Below, piece after piece: positions 24,536-37,786 of a stretch of DNA of 64,000 nt (its first letter is position 1; each line of letters begins with the position of its first letter). A program made the translations under genes and the position numbers. The stretch is from Sindora glabra (taxonomy: Eukaryota; Streptophyta; Magnoliopsida; Fabales; Fabaceae). The notes under the pieces are model-generated. The model had not been told where the DNA came from, ran no database searches, and saw nothing but the letters and a program-made list of their open reading frames with translations. Where the stretch lies: assembly GCA_020226215.1 (NCBI GenBank), contig CM035235.1, forward strand, positions 66,799,283 to 66,863,282, in the 5' to 3' direction.

Positions 24536-27500
24536 ATGGCATACAGAGGAGGACGCGGAAGAGGGCGTGGGGGGTTTGGAGGTGGATTTGGTGGCCAACC
24601 ATACGCCAAGCAAGAACCATTTGTTCTTTTCCCCGAGGTAGCTAGATCTATCACGTATAACTGTTCATTTGATTTCTCTGTCCCACTCAAGAGCTTCATG
24701 GGTTTGGGATAAATTCATTTTCCTCTCCGAAACAAAAGGTGAACTTAGTAAATAAGGACTACCATTATTAAATCTTAAATATTGATTCTTCTGTTTGACT
24801 TCAGTAATAAATATAGATATTTGTAAGGGTGACTAAACTATGGTTGAAATATACCCAAGCGTCTATTCTGGATGACTAAAACAGAATAAATTGAAATGAA
24901 CAGCTTTCCCTTGCCTTTGTCTTGAATATTGTATGGTTAGTGGGAAATTACTGCATGTCTCTTCAATGCTTCTGTGCACCTGGTTTTTTTAAATTTATGA
25001 AAGTGGGTTTCTGTTTTGTTTTGCTTAAAGCCAATGGTTACTTTTGGGGGTTCAGTCTGTCTGGTTTGTATAGAAATTGGGTTGCTGTGATGAGTCGATT
25101 TTGTTAGCCTTCTAACAGTTTCTTTTCTTTTTCTGAGGATTCCTTATCCTTTAGTTATGCATTCTTTCTCTAATAAAATTTTCTTTTTCTATCAGTGTGT
25201 TTCTTTGTGTGGTGTATGTTGTCTGTTGCAATTGATGCATTGTATGACTGATTGATGCTCGTGATTTTTTCTATGAAACCTGCAGGATGTTAATTTGCCA
25301 GAGGTCAAATTAGATGGTATTGATCTTAACATGAAAAAGCTTATCAACTGGAATAATAAGATGCAGAATTACTGGAAAGCTTCTCCTTATCTTCTGGAGG
25401 AGACAACATTAAAGAGTGAGTATTAAGTTACCTTTTCATGACATATATATTGTAGGCATATTAATAAGTAGAAAAAGAATATTCCAATAACAAAATGATT
25501 GATAACAGGAGGCAATTACAGTGGTAAGAGATGTTTAGTTATTGAGAGTGCATAGTTCCAAGTCATTAGACTAGTATTGGAGTGATCTTGTATGGATTCT
25601 TAACTCAATGTTAAGACAAGGGAAAAATTATGATCTCTGGTACACATACTATAAGTGGAGTTGTGGACTATTCTCATTTGAGATCTGAACATGTACTTCT
25701 GTGTGCTTTTCAAAAAGCATGTAGCAGCATCTTTCTTCAATGGTTTCTGACATCCACTTGTGTTTTTACAGTATTTGCTTTTTCTATTTGTTGTCAGAGA
25801 GGCAAAGGATGGATGTAGAGAGATTTTCTGACAGACAGAATATCATGTTTACCCGTGATTCTCTGTCACAAGTTTTAGTATTTGATGGCTTTCCCAAGGA
25901 GTTGATTCAAGGTATGAATAATGGAAAATGTTATCATGAAAATGGGTATGTTATTTATTGTGCGTTTATCAAGCTCTAATTGGGTTACAAAATGATATAT
26001 TTCAGGTGCGACAAGGCGGATGCCAAGTCAGAAAAAGTTCCGATGGAACCCGGAGTCAGGTTTGATATTTTAATACTCTGTTATCTTATCCTTCAATTTC
26101 AGTTGTTGGTGTCTAAAAATATAAAAACAGATAATACAGTTTAATGGTATCAGAGAATTATTTCCAACTTTCTATTGCAAATAGACCCTCTCTCTTTATA
26201 GAACTTTTTGAAATTTTTATTGCATATTATCACACATATGTGGATGATGGTTTCATTTCACCATTGCAGCATTTTGCACCAATTTTCACTAGATTCTTCT
26301 ACTTTAAAACTGATTTTTATTGAATTTTGACACATATTATGGACTCTAGAACTTATGTTAAAATAAGATTTGTCTGCCAGGAATATCCTTGTTTTCATAT
26401 AGTGTGCAACAATAAACCTGTAGATTATGTATTAAACTGGCTAATGGTGTTTTTGTTGCAGAGATGAAGAGACTTGATTTCTTTGAAAAGCTTGAGAAGA
26501 AGGCCCAGGTAAAATACGTGGGCTATTGCCTCTTTCGTCCATATCTTTCCAAACCAACAGAACGGTTAATGACACCTTATTCAATTCTTTTCTGGATCCA
26601 CTATTTTGCTATATGCAATTTGACTTGTATATTTTTACTCCGAGAAAATTGTAGACTTCCTGAGCTTTTTCAATTTTGTTCTGAACCCCTCCTTCACCCC
26701 CGGACATGTTCCCAAAGGACAATTGTGTAGTGACACTCAAAAGAATTCTTTGAAGTAATATTTTCTGACAGCAATGCATTACTTCTAACTGTGAATACAA
26801 ATTGAAGGAATCAACCTCTGACCCTTCTTTCCCATTATAAATTGGAGGCTAACTGGTGTGCGACTTGCAAACATCATTATGTATGGAATCATTCCATATA
26901 GATAATAACTTTTTTGTCCCCATCAATTTTGTTTTAATTTCTTATTATCTCTTACTAATTGTAATTACCTTTGGTAATCACCTTTATGACTTGAGGACAA
27001 ATTTACTTAACTTGTTGCTCATTGTGAACCAGAACATCACATGCTTATTATTATCATTATAGTAAGTTTTGCAGCACAGTGGATTGTGGGCTTTTGAATT
27101 TGGGTGTATAATGCTATAATGTAAAATTTAGAGAGCATTATGTAAGTAAAATTGGTCAGAATAATATATGTGCTCAATTATTTCTATTTTAAGTGTTGGG
27201 CTAGCCTTACCTTGTCCAATTGTATCGTCTACTGATGATTATGCTCACCTTCAGGGGCAAGATGATAATCGTGAAAAAGAAAAGAAGGAAGGAGAAAATG
27301 AAGATGATGATGAAAATGCAGAGAACGAAGAAGGCGAGGAAGATTTTAGTGATGATGATTATAATCAGGTTCTTAAGTGATCTCTTAATCTTCTTACTTT
27401 TGCCGAGATTGTTGCTAAGTTCTATGTAGTGTAATATTTGCCAAAGTGTGATGTGTCTCCTTTTTGTGCTGAAAGGAAGAAATCAGAAGGTGTCTAACTC

Positions 27501-27711
27501 AACTGAATTCTTGCAGAATGAATATTTTGATGACGATGAGGATGATTATAATGTTGCGGATGATGGTGATGGTAATGTCCCGTCCAGAAGCATTTAAATT
27601 ATCAATAATAAAAGTTCATCCTGGGTGTCTTCTAATTTAATCAACTTCTTGTGCTCAACCTCCCACTTAATACATGCATTTCCATTCATTGCAGATGAAG
27701 GTATCTATTAA
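24536..27711 (+). CDS. DNA-directed RNA polymerase III subunit RPC7 (Rpc31-like)
   Basis: Eight coding exons: 24536-24637, 25286-25415, 25798-25911, 26006-26059, 26462-26508, 27255-27368, 27517-27571, 27695-27711. All have GT-AG introns, phases join exactly, and the total is 633 nt (210 residues), a normal length for plant RPC7. The N-terminus is a Gly/Arg-rich run (MAYRGGRGRGRGGFGGGFGG) leading to PFVLFPE. The middle has the Rpc31 family block: a hydrophobic LINWNNKMQNYWKASPYLLEE segment, RQRMDVERFSD, and later RRMPSQKKFRWNPESEMKRLDFFEKLE. The C-terminus is a long Asp/Glu tail, also typical of Rpc31. The protein belongs to the Pol III-specific RPC3-RPC6-RPC7 subcomplex, which acts in the nucleus in initiation at tRNA and 5S rRNA genes. 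The assignment rests on domain memory, not a search. The exon 6 donor (GTTCTT) is weak; retention of that intron would end the protein after QVLK at 27380. Confidence 0.88.
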
Positions 27712-27968
27712 GATTCTCATATCAGGAACTTGCGCTCATCATCTGACGACATTTGTACTAGCATGACATGTTGCTTTTCGGTGGGATTCAAATTGCGTTC
27801 TGGTCTTCTCTTGCTACGCTTCCTGAGCTGGAGTAGGACCATACATCAGTAGCTACTTTCTTGTAAATGATTAAAGTCTACTTATCCAACCAGAAAGATA
27901 GAGAAGATGAATAGGCTGATCTTAGTTTTGTGATTTAACTTTTGCAATAAGGTTCCTTTTGCTTTTAA

Positions 27969-28383
27969 TGTGAAAAATACAAATTATCTCCTTCAACTTT
28001 GAAAACTTAAGAATTATCTTTTTAAACTTTATAAAATTTGAATTAATACCCATCCTTTATTTAATTAACCATTTTATTAAATTATAGTATATTGATTTTT
28101 TTAGTTATTTTTTCATGCATAATTTTTATATTATATAATTAACAAAAATTAAATTATATGTAAAGAACTTTAATTAAATACTTGTATATAAGATATAAAT
28201 TTATTACTCAAAGTAACAAAATAAATCAAAAATTTATAATATTTTTATTTTTTGTTTAAAACTTTATAAAAAGATCAAATAATTTGATAAATTAATTAAG
28301 TAAAAGATCGGTATTATTTTTAAGTTTTGTAAAGTATAAAAAGATAATTTTTAAATTTTTAAAGTTGAAGAGAAAGAAATTTA
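27969..28383. mobile_element. Foldback MITE, 400-550 bp family, directly downstream of RPC7
   Basis: The left end ('ttatctccttcaactttg', then 'ttataaaatttgaattaa' and 'catcctttatttaattaa') is the inverted complement of the right end ('aattaattaagtaaaagatc' to 'aaagttgaagagaaagaaat'). At least three relatives occur in the window: about 35050-35560, 41283-41770 and 54613-55010. No coding capacity. Probably the RPC7 3'UTR ends just before or within it. Confidence 0.75.
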
Positions 28384-28439
28384 ATCATTCCAAAATTGAA
28401 AGATGTAATTTATTTATTTTTTTCCTTATCCCTTGTGTG

Positions 28440-28620
28440 CCATCCAAGTCAATCAAGAATTGGGTGTTGCTCTATCGGAGATCGTTCTTCTTGCTTTTGT
28501 TCCATTGCATTGAGCTGGCGATGGAACTCTTACTGTTCATTGAACCGAGAAGCCATGGCAAACGATAACGTTTCTTTGCAGCAGGCAGAGAGAAAAAGGA
28601 ATTTAAAAAAAAAAAGGTAA
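28440..28620 (+). other. Orphan exon-like fragment
   Basis: A GC-richer patch with an ATG at 28555 in good context (GCCATGGCA) opens MANDNVSLQQAERKRNLKKK and meets a donor-like GTAATT at 28617. No continuation exon was found downstream and the protein is not recognised. It may be the first exon of a decayed or moved gene, or chance. Confidence 0.25.
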
Positions 28621-30940
28621 TTAATTTGTATCGAATCAGCAATCTAAATACCAGTGATGATTCTTGATATAAATTTTTGGAGAGGTTAAACACTTTTGGG
28701 TTGACCAAAAGGTTCATGTGAAAAATAAGTAAATAAAAGTTATTCATATAATTGCACAATGTTAATATAGGATTTTAAACTTTTTGGAAGGGCAAGGGCC
28801 ACAAGGCTTCTTTTGCCTCTTCTAAGCTTCCCTTGCTAAATAGCTTCTTAAAATTTTTTATGTATGGTAAGTAAACTTGTAAGAGGGAATAGGAGAGAAG
28901 AAAATAAGCATTGTCATAATGAACTTATGAGTCAAATTGTATGTTTCTCAAATATTTTGTCTCCGGTTGTATTGTGAATTGATTCTAATTTCTTATACAT
29001 TTACGTTTAATGATTTAAACATTTTTTCTTGCACAATCAAAAATAAAATTTTATTTTATTTCTAAATAATTTTTTTAAAAATAGCATTTGACTTTAAGTA
29101 AAAATAGATTCCATTTTATTAATAATTTCTATTTTAATATATTTATATTATTATGAAATGTATCTAATTTAGTAATGATTTTGTTAGAACTCATTTTATT
29201 TGATCCAAAAAATATTTTATATAAAAATTTTACCCTCTTTCTAATATTATATTTATCATAATATCATTGAATTTTTTTAATTAAATTTCATACATTTTTT
29301 AATACATTTCAAACAAAATAATTTAATTGAAAATGAATTAAAATTATTATTTTTATAAAAATTTCAAATAATAGAATTTATTTATAAATAAATTAAAATT
29401 ATTTTTATTGAAATAAAATAAAATCAACTTTACGAAAATTACGTGTTAAAAGAATCTTTTGAGAAAGTGGGAAGAAAATAAGCATAAAATAAACCGTTTT
29501 GCGCCCTATATGTACATGCCTATTATTGCTATCAAACCACATTTCTTGTGACAACGTGCTTTTAAATTATCGGAGCTATTTGATAAACAACTTTTCATAG
29601 TAATTTTTAATTGGTTGGATTTAATTTGGCTAGTTGACTTAACTTTCAGTTATTTGATAAATGGTTTATTTGAATAACTTTTTGTAATGAAAAAACTTTT
29701 TTTGTAGACGCTGCATGGGAGAGCATTTTGCATCAGTTGAATCTATTTATATTTATAAAATACCTAAACTACCCCCAAAATTTTTTTGTATACCTGAACT
29801 GCAGCCATAATTTTGTCTTCTTCAATTCTGATAAAGGTTTCCATATTTATTTCAAATGGCAAAGCTTTGAAGTTGAAATGGACCCGCTGCGTAGGGATAT
29901 AAATGGATCCGCTAAATCCAGCTTCAGCTTCACACGATCTTGTTATTTTTATTATAAATATTTTAATATTTTATTCTTATTAATTGAAAATTATAATAAA
30001 ATATAATTTATTAATTATATAATAATAAAAAGAGTATTACATAAAATTATATTAAATAAATATTAAATATTATTTTTTATTAAGAGCCAATAGCACAAGT
30101 CTTTAATTCATTCCTTTTTTTTTTTTGTTTTTATGAAAACTAAAAGTCCTATCCTTCAGCAAGAGGGGACAGGAGTGGAAGAGAAAGACCTCGCTCATAA
30201 TATGTCCGTATAAGATAAGGTAAGGAAAAAGGTAATATATTAGAAATAAAAAGCTATAATATTTATTTTTACATAAAAATCAAATAATTATAATTATTAA
30301 ATTTTTATTGATAAATTTGATTACAATAAAAATTATATTAATTTAATTTTGAAGGAATATTTAATATATAATAATTTATAATGCTATATTCTTTATAAGA
30401 AAATTTAATCTACTAAATAATATATATGATCTAAAATATTAAAATAAAAAATACTTAAATAATTCATAAAATATACTAATACTCTTTTATATCATTTTAT
30501 AACAAACAGCTAATTATAAATAATTAATTTTATCAAATACTCTTATTCAACGAATTAATATAATTAGTTGATCAAATTAACTATTAGTTAATTGTCAAAT
30601 AAGGCTATAAACTAAAAATAAATAAATTGTATCTAATTATGCATATGCATAAAAGTATCAAATGAACTGGTTTTCGTGGATTTTCATCCGTATAAATCCG
30701 TTTAAAATACTTATCAAATTTTGATTAATTTGGTACAATTTATATTTATAATTCAATCTTTAAATTTACAAATTTTATTTGTAAATTAATAAATTAATTT
30801 AGGTTGGAGTGATTTTTTTTATTTTCATAAATCAATCCATATATATATATAACTAAAATAAATTAAATTTTGAATAAATCAATTCGCCCAATTCATAGTG
30901 CCGATGTCAGGAAAGAAAATTTCCATTGCCATCCAAAACT
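28621..30940. other. Intergenic between RPC7 and profilin
   Basis: AT-rich, with no supported gene. It holds MITE-like material. At about 30480-30605 there is an inverted match to the left end of the 2744/12144 TIR family ('gctaattataaataattaat', 'ttgatcaaattaactatt'). Confidence 0.5.
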
Positions 30941-30951
30941 TTTGATTGAGA

Positions 30952-31001
30952 CACGTGGATCTGAAAATTGCAAGAGAGCATTATGATTTAAAGACCACGT
31001 G
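30952..31001 (+). promoter_or_regulatory. Two G-box (CACGTG) elements upstream of profilin
   Basis: CACGTG occurs at 30952-30957 and 30996-31001, about 250-295 bp before the profilin start codon. Paired G-boxes are binding sites for bHLH and bZIP factors. Whether they act on this gene is inferred from position only. Confidence 0.5.
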
Positions 31002-31246
31002 CAACGTGAACGCAACCCACAGAATCATACCCTCACAAAATCACTCTTTCCCCTTTTTTTAGCAACTTTTCCAATTCTAACTCTATTTTTCCCCCCTAAT
31101 TTCCCTTCTTTTTCTATTTATGCCTTACCCTCCTTTTTAAACTTCAAAGCCATTCCTCAAGGCCATCATCCCAAGGAGAGAAAGCGAAAGCTGACAACCA
31201 AGAACAACGTCATTCCAGTTTGGAGGTTGAAGATATTCGATCCAAA

Positions 31247-33365
31247 ATGTCGTGGCAAACTTACGTAGATGATCATCTCATGTGCGACATCGACAATGGC
31301 GTCCATCTCACCTCCGCTGCCATAATTGGCCACGACGGCAGCGTCTGGGCTCAGAGCGCAAACTTCCCTCAGGTTGATATTTCTTATTTTCTAAGCCCGT
31401 GCCAATGCATTACTGATTCATTGTGCTTTGTTGGATGATTTGGTTAGATCTGAATGATTTTGGGTTTGATCTATGATTTCTCTTGTATGGTGAATATAGA
31501 GTAATCTGATTGGTTTTGTTTATTGTCGAATTCATATCGAAAAGTGTCACATTTCAAGGATTAATCTTAAAGCCTGTTTGATCCACTTCTCTTTTTTTTT
31601 TTCAATTTGATGACAATTTTCTGCAAGATTGTTTTCTAATGCATAAAGTTATGTATTGCGTGTATACGAAGGAGATTGGATCCAGCCATTTTGTCATTGC
31701 CTTTCTGTTAAAAAATGTTGAAGGAAGTTGGTAGTTCAAAAAATCTCAATTGCTTTCTAAGATCCTGTTAAGAAAGCCTTCTTTAGAGTGATATTGGAAG
31801 CAAATTCCCTTTGCGGTTTATGATTTTGACTTTTTTCTGTTGACTTTTGCATCTATGAATATGAATGCATCCTAATTGATTTGTATGTTTGTGTGTAATG
31901 AAAGTCTGAAACGTAGTAATGTGTGCATTAAAGTGGAAAGATGAAATCAACAAAAGGATGAATAGGATGCATTGACTAAAAGAATGGAATGGAATCAAAA
32001 TGTCATGATTCAGGAAGATTTCATGTTTCGCTTATCTTTTGCATGATAGAAATGTCTTGGACCCTCTCGAAAAAAAACTAAATATTTATATATTTATTAC
32101 GTAATGAAGAAGTCTTAACCTTGTGGCATATGGTACCGTATGCACATGCCTTTGAAGTTTGAACTACTTTTTAATGATAAATGTCTGATTTGAGACTTGG
32201 AATCTGCATATAAGGATATTTGGCGGGGAATGAGGCAGTAAGGGAAAAATTCATCTGCATCTAGACCATTTGTCTTCTATATTTCTTCTTCCAACTAATT
32301 GATCAGTGACACGTTCGTTGTAGTTATCCGCATTATTGGATGTGGTTGATATTGTCGTATTGACACCTAAGGTTCTCATGCAGTTTAAGCCTGAAGAAAT
32401 TTCTGCTATCATGAAAGATTTGGATGAACCTGGCTTCCTTGCTCCAACTGGTTTACATCTTAGTGGTGTAAAGTACATGGTGATCCAGGGAGAACCTGGA
32501 GCTGTTGTTCGTGGAAAGAAGGTACTTAAAGCTTTCTTGTTCCCTCCATATAGTGATATTTTTGGCTTAATGGAATGGCAAATCCAGTCTGACAATGGTG
32601 TAATCCTTTTCCCCCCTTTTTCCTACTTCTTGGGTAACCATTGTGGATTTAAATTAGATTAGCAGCTGTCAAGCAGAGAGCAATGGTGCATCTAAACTTG
32701 AACTTTTACGAGTTTTCCAGCTTTGATCATGCAAAGGGCCATTGTTTGAAAGTAAAGTAACAAATTTTAATTAGGCTTACAGATGAACTAATTCGCACCT
32801 TTTTAAGCCACTTTTACTATGTGCCTGGCCATTTGAGCAATGGCAATTTGCTATGTTATGCACATGCACTGGGACATACAACACGTGGATGGCTAGTTAC
32901 TTGTGGTTGAGTTTCTTGGAAATTTGGCACACTGACATAATACTGATCTGCAATCTCAAATAATATTAAAGAAAGGGATATGTATGTCATAATCATTTTG
33001 GAAATAAAAAACATTTGACAGCTTAGATTGGTCCTTCCTGCCCTTTACTATTGTAATTCCCAGGTGTAATTTTCCATTTCCTTAGAAGTTTGATAGATTA
33101 ATTAAAATAATGTATTTACTATTGAGTGATACGGCAGTAATGCTGATTTCATAATAATCCAAATTGCACATCAAATGATTAGCTTCTATTATCGCATTTA
33201 TTAATCATTGGTCCACCTTCCAATTTACAGGGTGCCGGGGGGGTCACTGTTAAGAAAACTGGCCAAGCTCTCATACTTGGTATCTACGATGAGCCAGTGA
33301 CTCCAGGACAGTGTAACTTGGTTGTTGAGAGGTTGGGAGATTATCTAATTGACCAGGGCCTGTAG
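31247..33365 (+). CDS. Profilin, plant type, 132 aa
   Basis: Three exons (31247-31372, 32384-32521, 33231-33365) join in phase 0 at both introns, with GT-AG borders, to 132 residues, the usual plant profilin length. The product begins MSWQTYVDDHLMCDI, has GSVWAQSANFPQFKPEE, APTGLHLSGVKYMVIQGEPG and VVRGKKGAGGVTVKKT, and ends YDEPVTPGQCNLVVERLGDYLIDQGL. The N- and C-terminal helices form the poly-proline site, including W3 and Y6. The protein binds G-actin and phosphoinositides in the cytosol and regulates actin assembly; plant profilins are also common pan-allergens. The three-exon structure is the one known for plant profilins. No lesion is seen. Intron 1 is 1011 bp and intron 2 is 709 bp. 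Confidence 0.97.
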
Positions 33366-34700
33366 TTCTCATCTCAGCCACATAGTTTTTCGCATTTGAT
33401 CATATGGTTTTGGGCTTGCTTTGGATTGATACTGGAGTTGTTGCTGAAAATAACCAGTGTGAAGAGATAAAAGTCATATTGATGCCTTAGGCTTTTTTTA
33501 TCCTTTTTCCCCCATTTTTGTCAAATCCCTTTTACTTTTCTGGATTTGTTTTGGCCAGCGATTTGCTCCTGCTGAGTCCAAAATTTGACAGTGTTTGATG
33601 TTTTTGATTCTTCTAATATGATATTATGAAGATCATATATTTGAATTGATATGATATTGATTTTAGATTTTAGACATGTTCTTTTCTTGCAAGTTGGCAT
33701 TGCCTTTCCAGCCTTCCGCTCCCATCTTTGGGTCTTAAACAGCTAGTAAACAGGTGAAACATAATGAGATCAACAATGATTTATATTACATTCGACGAAG
33801 ACCCATGAATACTGCGGACTAGTTCCCTGTTTCGATCACAATTGATTCAGCCACTGATTTATTATTTGTTGAAACGGTTTTTAATTAAAAATTATAAATT
33901 ATATATACTGTATAAACTAGCATTACATTATATATTTATAATAACTTGTGTTATGATAGAAATAAAAAAAAAGTAATAAACTACAAGTAATATAACAATA
34001 AATTAAATTATAAATAATTGAAAAATAACACAAGTTCAATTGATGTGAAATTATTAAGATATTACACTTTATTTATTGTAAAATTATAAAAGTTAAATTT
34101 TTATTAAAAAAATTGAAAAAATTGACCGGTTTGTACTAATTTTGAGCGATTCCTACGAATTCTAGGTGATTTATACCAATCAATAAGCATTTTTTATTCA
34201 GAGTTCCTAATCAAACTGAGTCACCAGTCTACTCACAAATTCATCAATCTGATCGGAATGATCCGATCTAATATTTTTAATTAAGCCCACGTTTGTGTAT
34301 CCAACATAATACAACGTAAGAAAAATGTGTTTTGTTAAAATTTATTTGTGCAAGGTCTCTTTTTAATGAGATTAAACAAATTTCAATTAAAAAGATATTG
34401 CTGCTACTGCATTACAAATTATATATTCAAAATTTTGACTTTATTTTTGTGTGATGATGATCATAATAATAATAATAAGATTGTTTACTTTTCGGGGTAT
34501 GGTAACAAGATAGAATTAAATTACTTGTTTAGGCATTTATTTACAAATATTAGGTCCATTTACTTTCAATTCCTCGGAAGGTCCACCAAGCTGGCATGAC
34601 ATAGGCCCAGTTGCTCTCCAGCATTCCTGTGGTTGTGGCCATTTACCGAGTTGGCCCGAAAATGAGTGCGCGGTTGGAGGGATAAAAGCAGGGAAAGGCG
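33366..34700. other. Profilin 3'UTR and start of a 12-kb intergenic region
   Basis: The profilin 3'UTR probably occupies part of 33366-33700; no single strong polyadenylation signal can be fixed. Further on, 34130-34270 has a CCGGTT-rich patch of transposon-end type. 34590-34700 is GC-richer but not recognisable. Confidence 0.45.
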
Positions 34701-34707
34701 GAAGTGT

Positions 34708-35050
34708 TTGTTTATTTTCTATTTTTAAAAATAGTATTTTATTTTTTATTTTTATAAAAAAAAGAATATATTTAAAAATTTATATTTAAAATATATTTTT
34801 AAAAATTATTCTCTAAATATATAACTTGAAAATAAAAAATAGAAATAATTTTTAATTATTTTTAAATTTATTTTTTATTTTGAATGTTAATTTTATAATA
34901 AATAAAATATTTTGTTATTTACAACACTAACTTTCCTCTATTTTTTATTTTTTGAGTTTAAAAATAATTTCTAAAATAAGAAAAAAGTTTAAAATCAATT
35001 TTTAAAAATAATTTTTAAAAATACGAAAATAAAACACATATTCAAACACG
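34708..35050. mobile_element. Short TIR element (hAT-like MITE candidate)
   Basis: The left end 'gtgtttgtttattttctatt' and the inverse of the right end (complement of 'aaaataaaacacatattcaaacac') match as imperfect TIRs, and the interior is nearly all A/T. No coding capacity; TSD not resolved. Confidence 0.5.
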
Positions 35051-35051
35051 T

Positions 35052-35560
35052 CCTAAATTATTTATTTTAATTTAAAACATTTGGATTTTATTCTCTTTAT
35101 TTTTGAAATTTAAAAATTGCTCTCTTAAATTTTATAAAACTTAGTATTAACATCCATCCTTCACTTAATTAATCATTTTATAAAATTATATAATTTTTTA
35201 TAAAATTTTTAAACAAGAATTCAAATATTATAAAATATTAATTTATTTTATTATTTTTTAATAATTATTTAGCACCTTATATATGAGCATTTAATTAAAA
35301 ATTTATATATAATTTAATTTTTATTAATTATAAAATATAAAAGTTATATATAAAAAATAAAAAAATCATCATATTATAATATTTTGATTATTATTTAAAA
35401 AATTATAAAAAAGCATATAACTTGACAAATTAGTTAGTTAAGTAAATGATGGATATTAACTCTAATATTAAGTTTTATAAAGTTCAAAGAACGATTTTTA
35501 AATTATTAAAATTGAATGAGGTAATACCTAACAATCTTAAAATTAAAAGAGGTAATTTAT
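35052..35560. mobile_element. Foldback MITE, second copy of the 27969 family
   Basis: 'gctctcttaaattttataaa' followed by 'catccttcacttaattaa' at the left mirrors 'aagtaaatgatggatatta' and 'aattgaatgaggtaat' at the right. The inner region carries the shared 'aatttaatttttattaatta' segment. Confidence 0.65.
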
Positions 35561-35594
35561 AATGTTTTAAATAAATATAACATTATATAATAAT

Positions 35595-35668
35595 TTCACC
35601 ATGTCAATTTCTAACCTACAAACTTCACATTATTAGTACAACGCTCTAACCAAGTGAGCTAATAAACT
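35595..35668 (-). tRNA. tRNA-Ile (anticodon AAU) pseudogene
   Basis: The 74-nt minus-strand sequence keeps the D-arm and A-box region ('ttagctcacttggttagag') and the anticodon loop CTAATAA with anticodon AAT. The variable region 'atgtgaag' is also kept. The layout is that of plant nuclear tRNA-Ile(AAU), including the total length. It is decayed: the T-arm and B-box, normally GGTTCGA-type, read 'ggttagaaat'. The acceptor stem no longer pairs (5' agttt against 3' ggtga). RNA polymerase III is unlikely to use it. Confidence 0.8.
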
Positions 35669-35699
35669 AACACATTAAACTTCAATATTTATTAAATGT

Positions 35700-37785
35700 A
35701 TACAATATTCTGAAGTCATAAATAATTAGAGATAACCAATACAGAAAATAGCACCTAGGCTAAACGTGAAAAATACGGCTCCATGTTAAAATGTAATTTC
35801 TTATCAATGTTGTAGGCATAGGATTAGCTGGTTCAAAAAGTTTTAATTGTAAATTTATCATAATTTTAGTTCAATTAAACTCATCAGTTCATTCATGCAA
35901 TATGTTATAATTTATTTCAGTCTGAGCCAGGAATTTGATCGAATGTCTATGAAATGCAGGCTTGTGCAGAGAAATGGAGGGAAGCTACTGGATTTGATAA
36001 TTTCTCACGCGATATAATAATCTAATACAAACACAATATATTTCTTAAAATTCAAATTGATATATTAATTTATTTAAGAATTTATATTAAATTTTTAAAA
36101 TTATTTTTAAAAATAGTTAAAAATTAAACTATAAATAGATATATGTAATAAAAATATAAAATTTTTATTTTAATAAAATAACATTAAAAGTTTTAAATAA
36201 TATTTTATTAATGATGAAAATATTTTTTATAAAAAATAATAAATAATTAATTTTAATAAATAATTTTAATATAAATTTTATTAATTAAAATTATTAAACA
36301 AATTAAATAAATAACCTATTTTAACAGGTTTAATAAATAAATTTTCCTAAAAGATATAAATTTCCACCCTCAATTTCCAGCTATCAAAAAGTCGGCCTTG
36401 ATGTACTTAAGTGGTTTAATAATATTTAATATTATTTTTATGAGTTACGCACTTTATCATATTTTAAATTTGAATAAAAATTTTACATGTGTATTAAATA
36501 AGTTATTACTTTTATTATTTAAAAAAAAATAGGTAGGGGTCACCTTCCGTATTATCTTCTGAGCAAGTCAATCTCTCTTGCTTCCCAGCTACCAAACATG
36601 GACTTATCCCACTTTCCACTAATTTCTATAATAAAATTTTTATCACAACTCCAGGTTGACACCCATTGATAAGAATCCTAGAAAGAAAAGAAAATGTAAA
36701 TTATATTTTAGGCAAAATTATAAATATCATTCTTGAGATGATAGTATCCTGATAAAATAGTTGTTAAATTATATAAATTTATAATTTTATTTTTAAATAA
36801 TAATTTATATATATATAATTTTAACTTTTTTGTAAAAATCTATATAAATAATTTTATTCTTAAATATTATAATTGAGAGAAAATTATATGTATAAATTAT
36901 TGTTTACTAATAAAATTATAATTTTATATTATTCAAAAAATATTTTATCAATGACTTATAATTTTAACGATAAAATTAATAATTTCATTTATATTTATTT
37001 TAAAATGTAAGGCATTGGTAAAATAGACTCTAATATAAAAAAATAGTTATAGTACTGTCTAAATATACCCTATCCTCACAATTTTGTCACACATATATTC
37101 AATTTCATTCTTGAACACCTAAATTTCGTACAGTTAGAATATTATTCAAAAATTATTATGACTATTTTTATAATTTGAAGATTATTTTATCAATGTCCTA
37201 CGATTTTAAAGATGTAATTATTAATTTTATTTTATATTAATTCATTCATTTTACTTATACACTTAGTAAATGATAAATATATGAAATTATATATTCTCAA
37301 TTTAAATTAAACTTCTCAAAATATACAATCAGTTAAATCTTTAAAATAAGTGAGAGTAATATTATTAATATCAAAAGATACACATTTATATTAAATTAAG
37401 CAAGGATAGTATATGTATAAAAAATAATATCTGAAATTAAGTTTTGAATATAAATTAAAAATTATTATTAAATATAAGATAATGAAATAAATTTATAAAA
37501 TCTAATTTAATATATATAAAAATTTTAAAATTTATTTTGAATTTTATTTCTTATATTTATAGTACTTTCTGTAAATTAAGTATGTTGAAGGGATTTCATC
37601 TTAAGATTATTCATTTATTTTGAAATTTTATTTTATTTATTTATCTTGATCAATATCTTCCCTTTTTAAGTCTCATTTATTACCTTCATCTAAAGTATTC
37701 ACCTTTTTCCCCCGTACATACCACTTTTAGCTTTTAAGTGCATATTTTTTGAGATTTCAAAGAGCTTCCCAACCTCACAATCCTG
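35700..37785. other. Intergenic, no supported gene
   Basis: AT-rich. It contains one copy of the dispersed repeat at about 37425-37575 and several 'aattataaattt' low-complexity blocks. Open frames here are short and lack domains. Confidence 0.5.
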
Positions 37786-37786
37786 T

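Noticed and set aside
27220..27429. Met/Lys-rich frame over the RPC7 acidic exon
   Set aside because: It is an alternative frame of the GAT/GAA-rich acidic tail.
32251..32595. 114-codon minus-strand frame
   Set aside because: It is the antisense of profilin exon 2 and its flanks.
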